From Polytrichum commune (Eukaryota; Streptophyta; Polytrichopsida; Polytrichales; Polytrichaceae): a DNA stretch of 64,000 nt. The translations under genes were made by a program, and so were the position numbers. Where the stretch lies: the NCBI GenBank assembly GCA_950295325.1, contig OX485806.1:25358001-25422000 (forward strand), read 5' to 3'. This document shows, in pieces, positions 1-12,400 of the stretch. The notes below the pieces were generated by a model that worked only from the letters and a program-made list of their open reading frames with translations, was not told the origin of the DNA and did no database searches. Numbering within the stretch: the stretch's first letter is position 1; each line of letters opens with the position of its first letter.

Positions 1-2060
1 GATATTTAAAAAAATTATTTGAATTGTCAATATTTATATATACAATATTAATCATATTATATGTTGTTTTGCATTCAGGAAACTTATCATGAAATCAATA
101 TTTGTTCATTTCTTTGGACTACATGAATTTCTTTGTAGTCCTACTCTTAGCCCTCGTTTGCCACCTTATGCAGAATTGGTAGCAATACACTTGGCTAATG
201 CTCTAGAATCATCATATGATTTTGGTCACGATTCAGATATTTTACACAATATGATTACTTTGAGACTATAAAGAGTGACACATCTATTAGCTGTGATAAA
301 TCATGAAGTGCATTTGTATTACTTAATTTATTTGCATTTGAGTGACCTTCATTGTGTTTTCCGACACATTTTGATATTATATTTTTTGATTCATTGGATG
401 ATTGGATTTCAAATATTTGTTTGTTTGCAAACAATTATCTTCATTTACTAGGATGCACATAGAAAGTTCTTTATAATTTTTTTTAAACATAACAATTAAA
501 ATGAATCATTCACATAAGGGACATTATTCTAGGAATTAATTTTTAATGAAACAAATTTTTAACCTTTAGATCATTCAATTGATGGTGTTACCTTTATAAT
601 GTATTCAAATGGTATTACATTATATAATCACTTATGCATTTTTTCCCATATATATAGGTATATGCTTTGGTTTTGCATAATATAATATAATATAATATAT
701 ATTTACATAATATATTGTATAAAAATATAATATTAGTTGTATTTTTGTTTTTTTACATTCAAGTGTTCTAGGCTCATGGACCTAAGCTCACCACTGATTG
801 CTTTTGGACTTAGGCTCATTTGAAAGTGAGTAAGTTTTAACACAATTGTTGATTCAATTCATCCATTTCATGAAATTCATTGGTTGATTTTTATTTCTTC
901 AAACTTATTTACATATTTAATCGATTTGATTTCAGGGATACGACTGGAAAGAGGAAATGTCTTCCAATCTTGGGCACATAGACAATTCCTACGAAGTCCA
1001 AGCTATAGCCCGCGTAACCCATCATATGCCAAGAATGTTGCAGTTGCAATGTTAAATGTCGAAGATTCAGATCCAAATGAAGAATCTTCCTATAGTTCCA
1101 AAATTAATTCACAATGTATAGGTATTTAAATATATATATATAGATGACGAGGCAGAAGATAGTAAAATGTGCAGTGCTACTAGCGATGAATCAATTTGGT
1201 ATACATTGGATTTCATGTTGTTTATCCTCCCCACCCTTCTTATTACTAAACCCTAAAATCAAAAGTCTTTAGGCCAAAATTCCACGGTTATAGGATACTA
1301 GTGGCCCTATTACCAAATATTTTACCTTCCTCACTGCTCAGAAGTTACCGCTCATTGCTCACCACTCATTGCCCACCGCTCACAAGATAGTACTCCCCAC
1401 TGGAGAACGACGAAACAAGGTGTGTTGATAGACAGATGATGCGGTTGATTTGAATGTTGACAAATTAACGAACGTGGGGAAGGAAGTCAAGGTTGTAGCT
1501 GAATCTTCAAGGTCTTTGTTGTTTCTCGATAGGACGAGAAGATTATAGCCACATCGACGTTCGTTGATGGAGCGGATGAAGGACCGAACAATTTGCTATG
1601 TTGATTTACTTTGATCGGGACCACCTCCATCAAGAACGGACGATGAGTTGAAGCCACAAGCATCAAGGAGGTTGGCACAACGGAAGTAGAGTTGATAGAA
1701 AGAGAAGGAATGTTAGATTGAACATGTAATGTTCAACGGAGCGAAAAACACATGACATAGTTGACTATTGTTATGCAACATTCTTAAGGGAATAAAGATC
1801 ATCCATGAGATTATATTACTTATGGCAAACAATTGTAAGTACACATGAGGTCCACAAATGGCCACAATTATTAAGGCACAATGTAGTACTAGGCCGAGAG
1901 GAATTCTAGGAAGTAGATTGTGTCAAGAGGCCCCCTCAAGAATGAATTTGACCTCATTGAAGCTAAATGTTTGAGCGTGAATAAACAAGTCAAAGTTAGG
2001 ATCTATATTGGAAACCTTGACAAAGATAAAGTAGAAGTGCTAACAATGCATAAACAAATT
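1..2060. other. AT-rich intergenic DNA with a duplicated exon-like peptide motif
   Basis: No complete gene is visible. Two short plus-strand reading frames (89-271 and 884-1129) carry related peptides: LHEFLCSPTLSPRLPPYAEL in the first and HRQFLRSPSYSPRNPSYAKN in the second. The shared pattern is FLxSPxxSPRxPxYA followed by VA and a later Asn. Each frame is preceded by a plausible 3' splice site. I do not recognise the family. The rest is AT-rich, with runs such as the TATAATATAATA tract near 680-720. The segment could be two degraded copies of one exon from a transposon or a host pseudogene. Confidence 0.35.
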
Positions 2061-3655
2061 TCACTTGCAACCGAACCTTGATATCATTTCTTTGAAGGCC
2101 GGGCAATTACACTCGGGTAGAGAGTTCACTGTGAGTTGGTTAACTGATTGTATAGGTGCAGGCTTGGACTGCAACATGATAACAGAACCAAATCCAAGGC
2201 GGGGAATCATAATTACCATCAAGATGGTTCCGTCCATAACTCGTGTGGACGAGACCATCTGCATTTGTTTTGTTGATGGTGTGGTGGCGGACCGTCACGG
2301 GGCTTGGACTGCCTAGAAGCAAGGTAAGAGTCTAGGTTGGCTGGAACATCCACACCAGAGAGGTTGAGGGGAGGAGCGGAGGTGTTGAAGAGGCGAGTTG
2401 GTGTGATGTGTTTTTTTTGCGAGAATTGAAAGCCAGCATTTTTAAGCTACTGGATCTTCAGACAAGTGAGATTGGTACCAAACTTGACAAATCACACGGG
2501 TGGGATTGGAGGTCTATTTTGGTCAGCAGAGAAATTGTCGACTCACTTGTGACGCGAGCCCTTGACACAACACTTAATGTCGTCCGGGAAAAAGAATAAC
2601 TTCTCGATTTTAGGTGTTGTAAATTTGTAATAGTTCCAAACTCCAAGGTATGTCGGGGCAAGAGTGCTCTTGCCGTTGGTGATGATTTTGGTAGTGCATT
2701 TCTTCTTGGTGGCCACATGCATGGCCCAACATGCATTGGAGGAATTATAAGGAACACGAGCAATATGCTAGAGGTTCTTGTCCACTTTAGATTTTTATAC
2801 AGCAATGACCTGGCGAAAACCAAGACCTCTAGCACAGAGAAAGAAGATATTACAACGTTGTCTCTCATAATATTGTGCTACTACTCCAAGTCTTCACACC
2901 AATTATATCTAGAAGTGTTAGAGAAACTAACACTTAATAATATTACATTTTAATTAAAAAACAATTAAATTATTTGTTCAAGATTGAGAGTTTGCCGGAA
3001 ATGAGATAAGGTTGATAGAAAAATATTCAAACCTTCTAGAGGTGGAAGTCCGAAATGAAAAATAATTGAAGAAAAAGTTGAACCCTCATTTTAAAGGGAT
3101 CACCTCAAATAGTGGAGGTAAGCTTCTTCCGCAACTTTTACCCCACCGTCCATCCAATTGACTCAGTATGACATTCATCACCGTTCATTTGTTTCAAATA
3201 TTTATTTTGAAATTTTAATTACATCGTCTTTCATCCGACAATTCTTCATTCATTATTGATTTTGTTATGTGAAAAGATACTTGTCACATAAAATCTTACA
3301 TCATCGAGGCAAATTCTACTAATTTAAAGGTTATAATCAATCAATAATTTGTAAAATCAATTTGCCTCAACCCGTTCAATTGTTTTGGCATCTTGTCACC
3401 TCGGATCCCCTGAAATTAGCCTTTGAATCAAATGTCATGGTCATTGAACCAAATTACTCTCTTATCCATCCATCTTAATCCTCTTATGACGTACATTGAC
3501 TTGAATTTAGCCTAAACAACATATCATTAATTATTTGGCATCTATTTTTTAGGTTCTCATCTATTTAAGTTAATTTCCATACCTAAAATTATCATAACTT
3601 TTATTATAATTTTGTTTTTAATCCTTATTTCTTATAATAATAAACTTTATCAACC
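2061..3655. other. Intergenic stretch, no recognised gene
   Basis: Overlapping open frames occur on both strands around 2.06-2.95 kb, the longest being 136 codons on the minus strand (2458-2868). None shows a domain signature, splice context or family resemblance that I recognise. From 2950 onward the sequence is AT-rich and broken by stops in all frames. It is probably degraded mobile-element DNA, but nothing specific supports that here. Confidence 0.3.
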
Positions 3656-3659
3656 AAAG

Positions 3660-4456
3660 AGTCAAATAAACCCTTCACAATTGAAGTCAATGGTTATTTC
3701 AAATACAATTCACATTTGTATTTTATTTTTAAATTGAAGTGGAAGTAATCTACTATCTTCCAAAGAGATGGAAAATGCTCCATCTTGAGCACGAAAAGCC
3801 TCATTGATATCAACATTTTTTTATTAATGCGATTGGATTTTCCAATGAAATAAATCCCATAATGTCTTCTACATGGTTGTCAATTTGTACCAAGTGTTAA
3901 ATCCTTGTTTGGCCAGGTGTTGGAATAATAAGGTTGCTTTTCTAACTAACCAAGACGAGAATAGGTGGACAAGCCAATGTTGAAAGAATATAATAAACTT
4001 GAGAGCGTATAATTCTATCGAAAGTTTTCCAAATTTGGCCAATAAGATATGATAGGGTAGTCAAAAAATGCACTTTGACATAAGACATATGCATCTTCAT
4101 ACCCTTCTCAAAGGCTTTCTAATAAGGGTTTTCCAAGTCACCTCCCAAAATTTCAGTGCCATACGTGAAAGTAGGAAGCACTAAAAACCTTGAATAGGTG
4201 AGATTTGAGCTCCCAAAATGACATCAACTACCACTTCTTCCCTTAAAGTTCTCATCAACCCTTTCATCCCTACAATCACTCAACTGTTACTAGATGGCTG
4301 AAAGTAAGCATGTGAATAAAATCCCATCCCAAGATATATGTATTCATGGGTGACCTCAATTTGGTCCTTATTCAAATAAAATGTCTCTTGGTTCAATCTC
4401 CTGTCATCGTGGCCAAATATCATGATTTTAGTCTAAAATAGATTGACTTCAAGGTT
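3660..4456 (-). pseudogene. LINE-type reverse transcriptase relic
   Basis: The minus strand, read with stops and frame changes, gives segments typical of the C-terminal half of non-LTR retrotransposon reverse transcriptases. In order: LEVN, then TKIMIFG, then QIEVTHEYIYLG, then GMKGLMRTLREE, then a TPYH-like LPYHILLAKFGK followed by IELYALKF. The order and spacing match the family (YLG block, then the thumb region, then the LEFG-PIE block). In-frame stops occur after LEVNLF, after SSNS and at several later points, so it is dead. It is cut off at its 5' side by the small inverted-repeat element starting near 4457. The strand and class are well supported; the clade is not resolved. Confidence 0.7.
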
Positions 4457-4880
4457 AAGATAGAAATACCCAAACCAGTTAACCACCCTCTACCCGTGTA
4501 CTAGATCGTTGTCATAATAGTGAAGTGCCATTTCTAAAACCGATCATGGCAAGGTGACAACTTCAATGCATGTACACTTAATGTAGCCAATGGGAGTCAA
4601 GTTTTAATGTACTCATGAGGTAACCAATTTAGGCGATGTTCTGTATGGAAATGCGGATTAGCTTGTTCAGTGTAGGCAGGATCTAATGAACGAGTAGGAG
4701 GTTTACGAACTTTCCACTTTGAAAATTTGTAGAATTTTTTGTGCAGGGCAAAAAAATATGAAACAATTTGCATTCTTAATGAATCCTTCTCATCTATCTT
4801 GGAAATTTATCTCATGATTATAAGACCATTTGTTCAATGCAAATCACCTTATTTTCACAGGTTATGGCATTTCTACCTTA
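4457..4880. mobile_element. Small inverted-repeat element (MITE), copy A
   Basis: About 424 bp, closely matching a second copy at 53717-54149 over its whole length in the same orientation. Shared blocks include GTTAACCACCCTCTA, AGTGAAGTGCCATTTCTAAA and GGCGATGTTCTGTATGGAAA. The ends are imperfect inverted repeats: the left has ATAGAAATACC and the right ends in GGTTATGGCATTTCTACC. There is no coding capacity. It sits at the 5' edge of the LINE relic and appears to have inserted into it. Target duplication is not clear; TTA/TAA next to the ends is a possibility only. Confidence 0.7.
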
Positions 4881-5600
4881 GAAGAAGTGCAAAACTTATA
4901 GCTCGTTCAAAGTCTTTGTAGGCCTGCGCCTGATGTAGAGAGTAGAACAAGTCTACGAGTTCTATCAACCCAACTTACCTTTAGTTCATCCACTTTGGTA
5001 TTTCCCACATCCTAACATCTTGTAATGAAATCTTGTCATGGATGCTTGCAACTTGGATAGAAAATCACTTGGTGACGGCAATCGAGGATTGTAAATCTAC
5101 AATGCCCAAATTGTTTTCACAAGGAATGACAAGTAATATTGGGATTACATACAGTGCCAGTGACATTACACGGGTGGGTTTCGATTGGTATTGAGCAAGA
5201 CAAATAGAATCGGTGATACTAAATACATTGTTGAGTGCAGTGGATCACATGTTTACATGAGATGTTAAATATATAGCACGTCTCCAAATGATCAAACTGT
5301 CATGAGCTATGTCATGAGCTATGTCATTTTCGACAGCTACGTCGAGGGAAAAAATCACAGGGACATAACTAATTTTGAGCACCAGCCGATCAATTTGAGA
5401 CGTTTGGAACACTAGGGATTAAGTACAATATGATCGCCTGTGTATACAACGATTGAGTAGGTTGTAGTGTATGAGCAACAACGTTACTGCAAGATCTACA
5501 CACCACAACCAGAAACAAACCCCAAAAAATAAAACGAAAAGCCATCCGGAAATCATATAGTTGGCACGGCAGCAGAAACAACCAAAACATTGACACCAAA
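4881..5600. repeat. Intergenic DNA with one arm of a dispersed inverted-repeat family
   Basis: Positions about 5020-5240 match the right arm of the element at 62055-63000. Shared words are TTGTCATGGATG, ACAAGGAATGACAA, TATTGAGCAAGACAAATAGAAT and the terminal ACTAAATAC. No left arm is recognisable upstream, so this is a solo or truncated arm. A short tandem duplication, GTCATGAGCTAT twice, lies at about 5302-5325. The remainder shows nothing recognisable. Confidence 0.55.
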
Positions 5601-6415
5601 ATTCAAAAATATGCTGCAAACCTAGAGAGGTCCACCAAAGGCCACAGTCAGATTCAAGTGTGTTGTTGAGACATCATTACACAATGTAAAGAAGGCAGTC
5701 AAAATTCCCCTCCACACAGAATACTGGTACATGAAGATAAGGAGACACTCCACCTTGGAAAGACATGTTTGTACAGGAAGCTGACAATCGGAAGGATCAG
5801 TGGTCAACCAACTGAGACTCCCTCCATATCATGACCAAGAGTCCTTTCCATCCTGACAAACACAATGCTTCCTGTGTAAACCTGAAAAATAAGACCAGGA
5901 GAGACACTTAGCATGTCTTTGAATATAATCTTCGACACTTTATCGAAAGGCCCAAGATTTTCCATCTGTCCCATTGGCCACACAGCAAGCAAAAGCCAGT
6001 GCATTTCAAATTGTTTCGAGAGCTGCAATGGGTAGTAAAAGGGTAATCTCTGCAGACTCGAATCTGTGGGTTGCCCCAAGATTAACAATGTAGATTGTGG
6101 CTGCATGGTGGTTGAGCTTGCATCTCACTCACTGCTTCAGCAGTGATCACTGGCTTACAGCAGCACCGCAACTCAACGCTCGTTGTTGAAGGTCCCCTGA
6201 GGCCCAACTAAACTCCACAAGTCAGCCTTTGTGACATGTGCACAAAATATGGAAACTCCAGTTTTCCCCAACTATAGTAACAACAACTTGGTGGAGGCCA
6301 ACACTGTGAAGACCACACAACTAGAACGTACTACCTTTTAAGTGCACAATCCAACCATCTGTGGTTCGCCATTTACACGCTTGGACACAGAAACATCCCA
6401 GAAAACTGACCTTTG
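5601..6415 (-). other. Probable 3' untranslated region of the MOS1 gene
   Basis: This stretch follows the stop codon of the MOS1 reading frame on the minus strand. Base composition is less AT-rich than the intergenic DNA beyond it, which fits transcribed sequence. Minus-strand open frames here (for example 5804-6106) have no recognisable domain and are most simply untranslated. I could not find a convincing AATAAA-type signal on the minus strand, so the 3' end is a guess. Confidence 0.4.
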
Positions 6416-9400
6416 CTACCCTGCAACTTGACTGGGCACTGCCCCACCTGTTGCATCAATTACCAAGCGTTGCTTGGTAACAGGTGGTTCTCGCCGATGC
6501 TCAACCTCTGTGTTTCGAGCTCCTGTGCGACCCCCACCAAACCGCCCCCTACGACCATGGTTGAAGTCCCTTCCACGAGACACAGGAGGGCTTCCACCTT
6601 CCCCAGTCCAATGTCCACTATCTACTTTAGGACTTGGAATAGCCATTGGGGCTGTTTGCTGAGGTGCCTTGCTCTGATGTTGCCCTGAAGATTGCTGTGA
6701 ACCTTGGGAATCAGCTGCCTCTTGCTTTTTGGATTCATTTCTGCCAGACTGGGAAATTGGTAGATCCCTATCGGATGCATGGGTCCGTGAAGAACCTGCA
6801 CGATACCCATCATGGGCAGCAGTTTGCTGCCAATGGCTCTGGCCTCTTTGAGGTGCACCAGAGGGCCTCATTTCATGCTCTCCCTCAAACCTTCCACGCT
6901 GATGAGAGCCATGTTCATTACTATCAGTAGACTGCTGGTAGTCACCCCTGGAGGATTGCTGGTGCTGGTGCTGGTAATGTCTTTCACGAGGCATAGGCTG
7001 ACCAGGCTCCTTATGTGCTGGTGCAGTCACTGACTTGTTTTGTGGATGTGGCCCAGCAAAGACTTGCTGATTGGGTGCCTGTTCCCTTTCAGACACTTGC
7101 TGCCTGGGATGGTTACCTCCGCCAGTGCGATTGGGCTGGTGAGGGCCAGAATTTTCAGATGGGAAAGATCCATCAGCCGGTACACTAAAATTGCGAGAGT
7201 GTTGAACTGACCCCTGCTCGTGCCCTTTGTTCTTTGAGAAACGAGGGTTTTGTCCTTGCTGATCCTGTCCCCGTTGAGCAGGTGCAGAGGTGGGCCGAGG
7301 CGGTTGATAAGGTTTTTGGTGAGCTGGCTGCTCCCTCTCTGGCGCATGAAGAGGATCTGGAACAGAAACCTGGGTTGGAGTTGGAGCTGGCAGCCCCTTA
7401 GTAGGTGCAGGGTTAGATGGGGATGTGATCTGAGTAGCCTGAAGAGCAGCCAGTGGTTGATTTCCAGGTCCCTGGTTTCTTCGAAAGGGAGGATGTCCTC
7501 CAGACTTCTGATCGGTCCTTGCTGGTTGATTTCCAGTATCCCCAGTAGCAAGACCACTAGGGTGTGATGAAGACGAATCTTTCACATTTTCAGAGCCTCT
7601 GTCATTTCCAGAGCCACGCTGACGCCATGCCCCATGAGGCCTCTTGCTCGCTGGATCAGCTTGTTTGGCATCATGGTTCAATTTGGCTTCCACAGATGAT
7701 GACTGTTTGGCTTCTGGGACATGGATAGTTTCTCCACTATTAGCAGGACTAGGGGGAGCAGCTTGTGTGTTGGTGTTTAGGGATGTTTGAGTATGTCGCT
7801 GAGAAGAGGGTGCCCGTGCTTCAACAGCCTCCAGGTGTTTCAGAACAGGTTTAGGGCTGTAACGCTCCAGTTCTCCTCGTTTTACAGGAGCTTGAGCTGA
7901 CTGCTGTACAGCACTTGACTCTTCTTTCGGCTGTTCACTAGTTCGGGTGTCAACACTGTCTGCCTTGCTGCCTCCCCCAGCTTGGGGAGATCTCACTGGT
8001 GCCCACACCATGCTGTCATTAACGTGCGATTTGTCTGCTACTCGTACATCCTGTGATCCCCGGTCGCCACGTGCTGGACGCCTAGCACTATGACCCTTGC
8101 GCTGCACGCGTTTAGTAGGGAGATCTCCGTTGGTTGAAACTGCAGATTCTTCATCACCAGTCAAAGCATCTCCTGACAGATTGACATTAAACAAGCTCGT
8201 TGTATCCTTGCCAGAATCTGCACGAAGTAAGATTAAATTTGAGTCAACTGGAATGTCACTTCCTGAAGAGCCATTTGTGTGAAGTTCGGCAATTATGTCA
8301 CCAAACTGTATGCCTTCTCCAGAAATTGGACCTTCTTGTGGAATTTCTTTCAGAGTCCTCCTATTACTGCGTTTACTACTAGTCTTCTTGCGTGAGGTGC
8401 TGCTCATGGTCACTTGACTTGCGTGATCTACCAAATCTGTGTCTTGTGATGCTGAAGCTCCAATATTCCATCCCCCATTGTCAGCAAACATGGGAAAATT
8501 CACTTGGTCTGCATCGTCCAGCCTCACAACTATCTGCTTTTTCTCTGGCCTGCCCCTGTGAGATCTAGGCTGCTGCTGTGCCTTCACCTGTTGACCATGC
8601 AACTCAGGCTGTGCCACAGGAGTGCTCAGAAGAGGAGCAGCAGTTACGGTTGGAGCGGGAAGGATTGCAGTTGGTTGGGCTACAGTGCCATTCATTTTTC
8701 CTTTTGTGCTTTCAGCCATGGCTACAGCTACAGCCGCTTTCCGGCCATTGGCCTTCCTGTCACGTTCTCGTTTGCCATGCTCATTGCGTCCACTGCCTCG
8801 ACTGGTGCTGCTACTGAAGCCAGTATCAACCACTGGTTCATTGTCGAGAGGTAGTGGCTGCTCCAATGTTGAAACATCATCTTCAGGTGTTGTCTTTAAG
8901 GTCTCCACGAGGGTCTCATCAGTGGTCGATACATGTGCTCTTCCTCTTCGATCCAGCTCTTCCAGCTTTGCTCTGGCCTTCGCCTTCTGCTCTTTGATCC
9001 TTTCTTCCTCCTCCTTCTGCAATTGCCTTGCTCGCTGGGCAGCAATTTCCTTCATCTTAGCCCGCTGCAATAGTCCATTTCCTGAAATTAACTAGAGGAC
9101 AATAACTCCACAAATATGACAAATAAAGGTACAGGCCTTACCCAAAGGAGTAAAATAGCAGAAAAGGCAAGAGGACACCAAAGTGCACAATATCTACATC
9201 AAGATCTGAGATACCATAAGTTCCCTCTATGCGCTTGCAATTTCAAAGACACCAGGATATATTAGATGAAGAGAAAGGGCGCACCTGTGCATCAAAATCA
9301 TATGGATCAGGTTGCAATGAACTCTCAGATTCTGGAGCAGTGTTGTCTGAAGAATCTGTGGGTACTGGAGTAGCTTGAGCAACAACTGGTTTTATAACTG

Positions 9401-12400
9401 GTGCTGGGGCAGTAACCAAGGGACGTGGACTTGACTCTGCCAATGGAACCTTAGGTCGCCACTCTTTCTCCCCATCATGTGAAGAGGCCTTGGCCTTGGC
9501 TTTTGTTCCATCTTTTCCCACACTGTCGTGGACTGCAGGGGTTAGGACCCCGGACGCATTCAATGCTCCAGTATCACCAACAACTGGCTCAATTCGAGGA
9601 CTATCTACACCACTTACCCCAGAACGTCTTATATTACGCGGTTTCTCACTAGCTTTCTGACTCTCAGTCTCTGAGGCAGGAGGAGAGGGTACAGCAGCAA
9701 ACTTATCTTGACTGGGAGGGTGTGAAACTTCTGGTGAAGGTGCAACCTCACTTGTTGCAATGCGTGGAGCATTTCCAAGAATACCAGGTTTTGTTGTCTT
9801 TTGCTGACCAGACCGTGAAGGATGTACACTTGCAGCAGCTGGGCCAATAACCTCTCTGTTGTTGTTATTTTCAGCTCTCCTGCTACCTCTTTCCCACTTT
9901 CCAGACATTTCTTTGGTCACTACCTTTGCCACAACTTCCTTGTCCACAACATTTAACACTTTTCTCTCAGTCTGATCCCTTCCTTCTGGAACTTCAACAG
10001 CATCATTAATCTTGATTGTAGGGGTGGATACATCTTCCTCAAGTTTCAAGGATGCAATAGTTTCAGGTTTTGGCCCAACTATCACCTTTGCCTGCTCCTC
10101 ATCTTTTGGTACTTCCAGGTCAACGATATTCTTGTCATGTTTACTGTCCAACTTTACAGTATCTTCATGCTTCACTTCTTCAACAGCAGTCACCTCAATC
10201 TGTGCTGGAGCAGGAGACTGCTTTCCTGAGGTATCTGATGATGGGAGTGGAATCTCCTCCTCAAATACTGGCTTGGAGAAATCCATCGGCTCATCAGATG
10301 CTCCCCAGTCACGATGACCAGCATGATGACCACTTGATCCCCCTCTATGAGACTGCCGGTGACTGTCAGTAACAGGATTTGCAGACTGAATTGCTGCACC
10401 CCTCCGATTATCACCAGCATCCTGACTTGGAGCAGGACCACCAGTAAATCTCTCACTGTAACCCCTTCCTTCTTTATGACCAGGACCTTCTTTGTGGAAG
10501 TTAGGACCTTCATGATAACCTTCTCCCACAGAATCATTCCGATCTCGTACATTGTTGTTTAAAGGATGCCGAGGCCCTTGGTTCATGCCTCCGTGAGGAT
10601 AACGTCCAAAAGCTTCAGGAGGAGGACCCCTGTGCTGTGGATATCCACCATATGGCCCACCCCCCATGCCTAACATCATTCTTTCTGATTCCTCCATCCC
10701 CTGGTAATTTGGAGGTCCATAGAAACCATCATAAGGACCTGGACCTTGATACATATTTGGCCTCAAGGGATGCATAGGGCCAGCAGGCCGGAGCAAGGGA
10801 CCTGCATTGCTATACATATCACCATGGTGACCATAACCACCAGGACCTGGCACTCCACGACCATAAGGTGCAGGCCCAAGACCAAACCGTGGTTGATGCA
10901 TAAATCCAGGTCCATCATGAGGAAAATGACCAGGCCCTGGAGGAGGTCCATACTGGCCCACAGGTGGAGCACCTCCTCGGCGCCAACTATCATCTGCTGG
11001 ACCACCTAAAGGAGGAGCATCACGCCTCCAATTATCAGCCTGAGACAACTGCCCACCATGCAAGGGCCTTGGAGGTGGTCCCTCCCTGTGCCAGTTGCCC
11101 TCTGATATTGGTGGAGGACCTTGAAAAGGAGCAGGCTCCCTTCTCCATGAATCCATTGCGCCCCGGTCCTGGATTCCATAATTCTCTGTGGGAGGAGTTG
11201 GCAATACTTCGTCTGCAATCATTCCCCGTCAACCAACAAAGGGCATTAGCGTTGCTGTAAAAACTGCACATAATACAAACAAGGCTCCCACAAAGTCCAT
11301 GTAAGACATATCGCAGAAAAATCTCTTGATCACTCCAAACCATATACAAGCTTTACCCAATAGGATCATCTAAAGCCAATCAGGTATAGACCTACCATGA
11401 GGACCAGGTGGTGCATGTGACCACGTCTCTTCTGAAGCTGGCACTTTCTCTTCAACTGAGCCCCCTCGCTCTGGAACAGAGGTTCCTGTCCAATCAATAT
11501 GGACACTGTTATGAACATCTGCCCATTCCAAACGTTCTAAGTTGGACAAGGTTGTCAAAAATGAATTGCATAATACCATTAGGGTGTTGTCTTGGTTGTT
11601 GACTAGAATACATGAATTGAAATGCTTCCGAGATTACAAGATATTGAAAACTAGGACTTTCAAGGCCATAATAAAGGATTATACTCTTCATATAGAGCTC
11701 CTACTTTTAAATGATCCCCCAAAAGATATTTTTGCAAAGCATGCATTTTAATCCAGAAGAACCCAAAGTAACTACCTGAGACTAACCACTCACCTTGCTG
11801 AGGGCGAAGGTCTGGATTTTTCTCTGAGCCCAATGTCGGGAAGTCTGTCCTTGTTAGCTGGAAACGAGAAACCTGGTGCGGCTCTTCTCCCTGAAAAAAA
11901 AAACAACCCCTTCCCCTATCAGATACTCCCCTCCTGCTGATATTCAGAAACTCAACCAAAGACAACAGAATCTCTGCGAATATCAAGAGAAAATTTGCAA
12001 ATGACAAGAAGATCCAGAGCAATTTTCAAAAACCAGATCAGAAATTGACAAGAACATGACTTGGAAAGCTGGCAAATGGATCTAATTACTTCAGGAATTC
12101 AGAACACAATCTTCAAAGAACCTTCATGCAAACACCTTCAGAATCTCTCTAACCTCCTTCAAAAGTATAGCTTACCAGTCTGCGGGGAGCACCAGAAGTT
12201 CCCCATGCTGGCGGAGATGGATTGGCAGATTCTCCAAATTGAGAGAGATTAGAAAGCGATCGTGATGTGTCGGCACTCCGCGGCCGTGATAGTGGCACTG
12301 AAGTTTGCTGTGCCTGCCCCAGAACTCCAGAAGCGGAAGCCGGCCTTGCACCCCATGCACTGTTGGAATTTGCAGTACTTGAGAAGGAATCAGGTGATTG

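Noticed and set aside
2458-2868. 136-codon minus-strand frame
   Set aside because: It overlaps other open frames on both strands, shows no motif and lies in degraded DNA; length alone is not enough.
5804-6106. Minus-strand 100-codon frame downstream of MOS1 as a gene
   Set aside because: It lies in the probable 3' UTR, has no domain and no promoter context.
8504-9095. Plus-strand frames opposite the last MOS1 exon
   Set aside because: They are antisense shadows of a GC-rich coding exon with open complementary frames.
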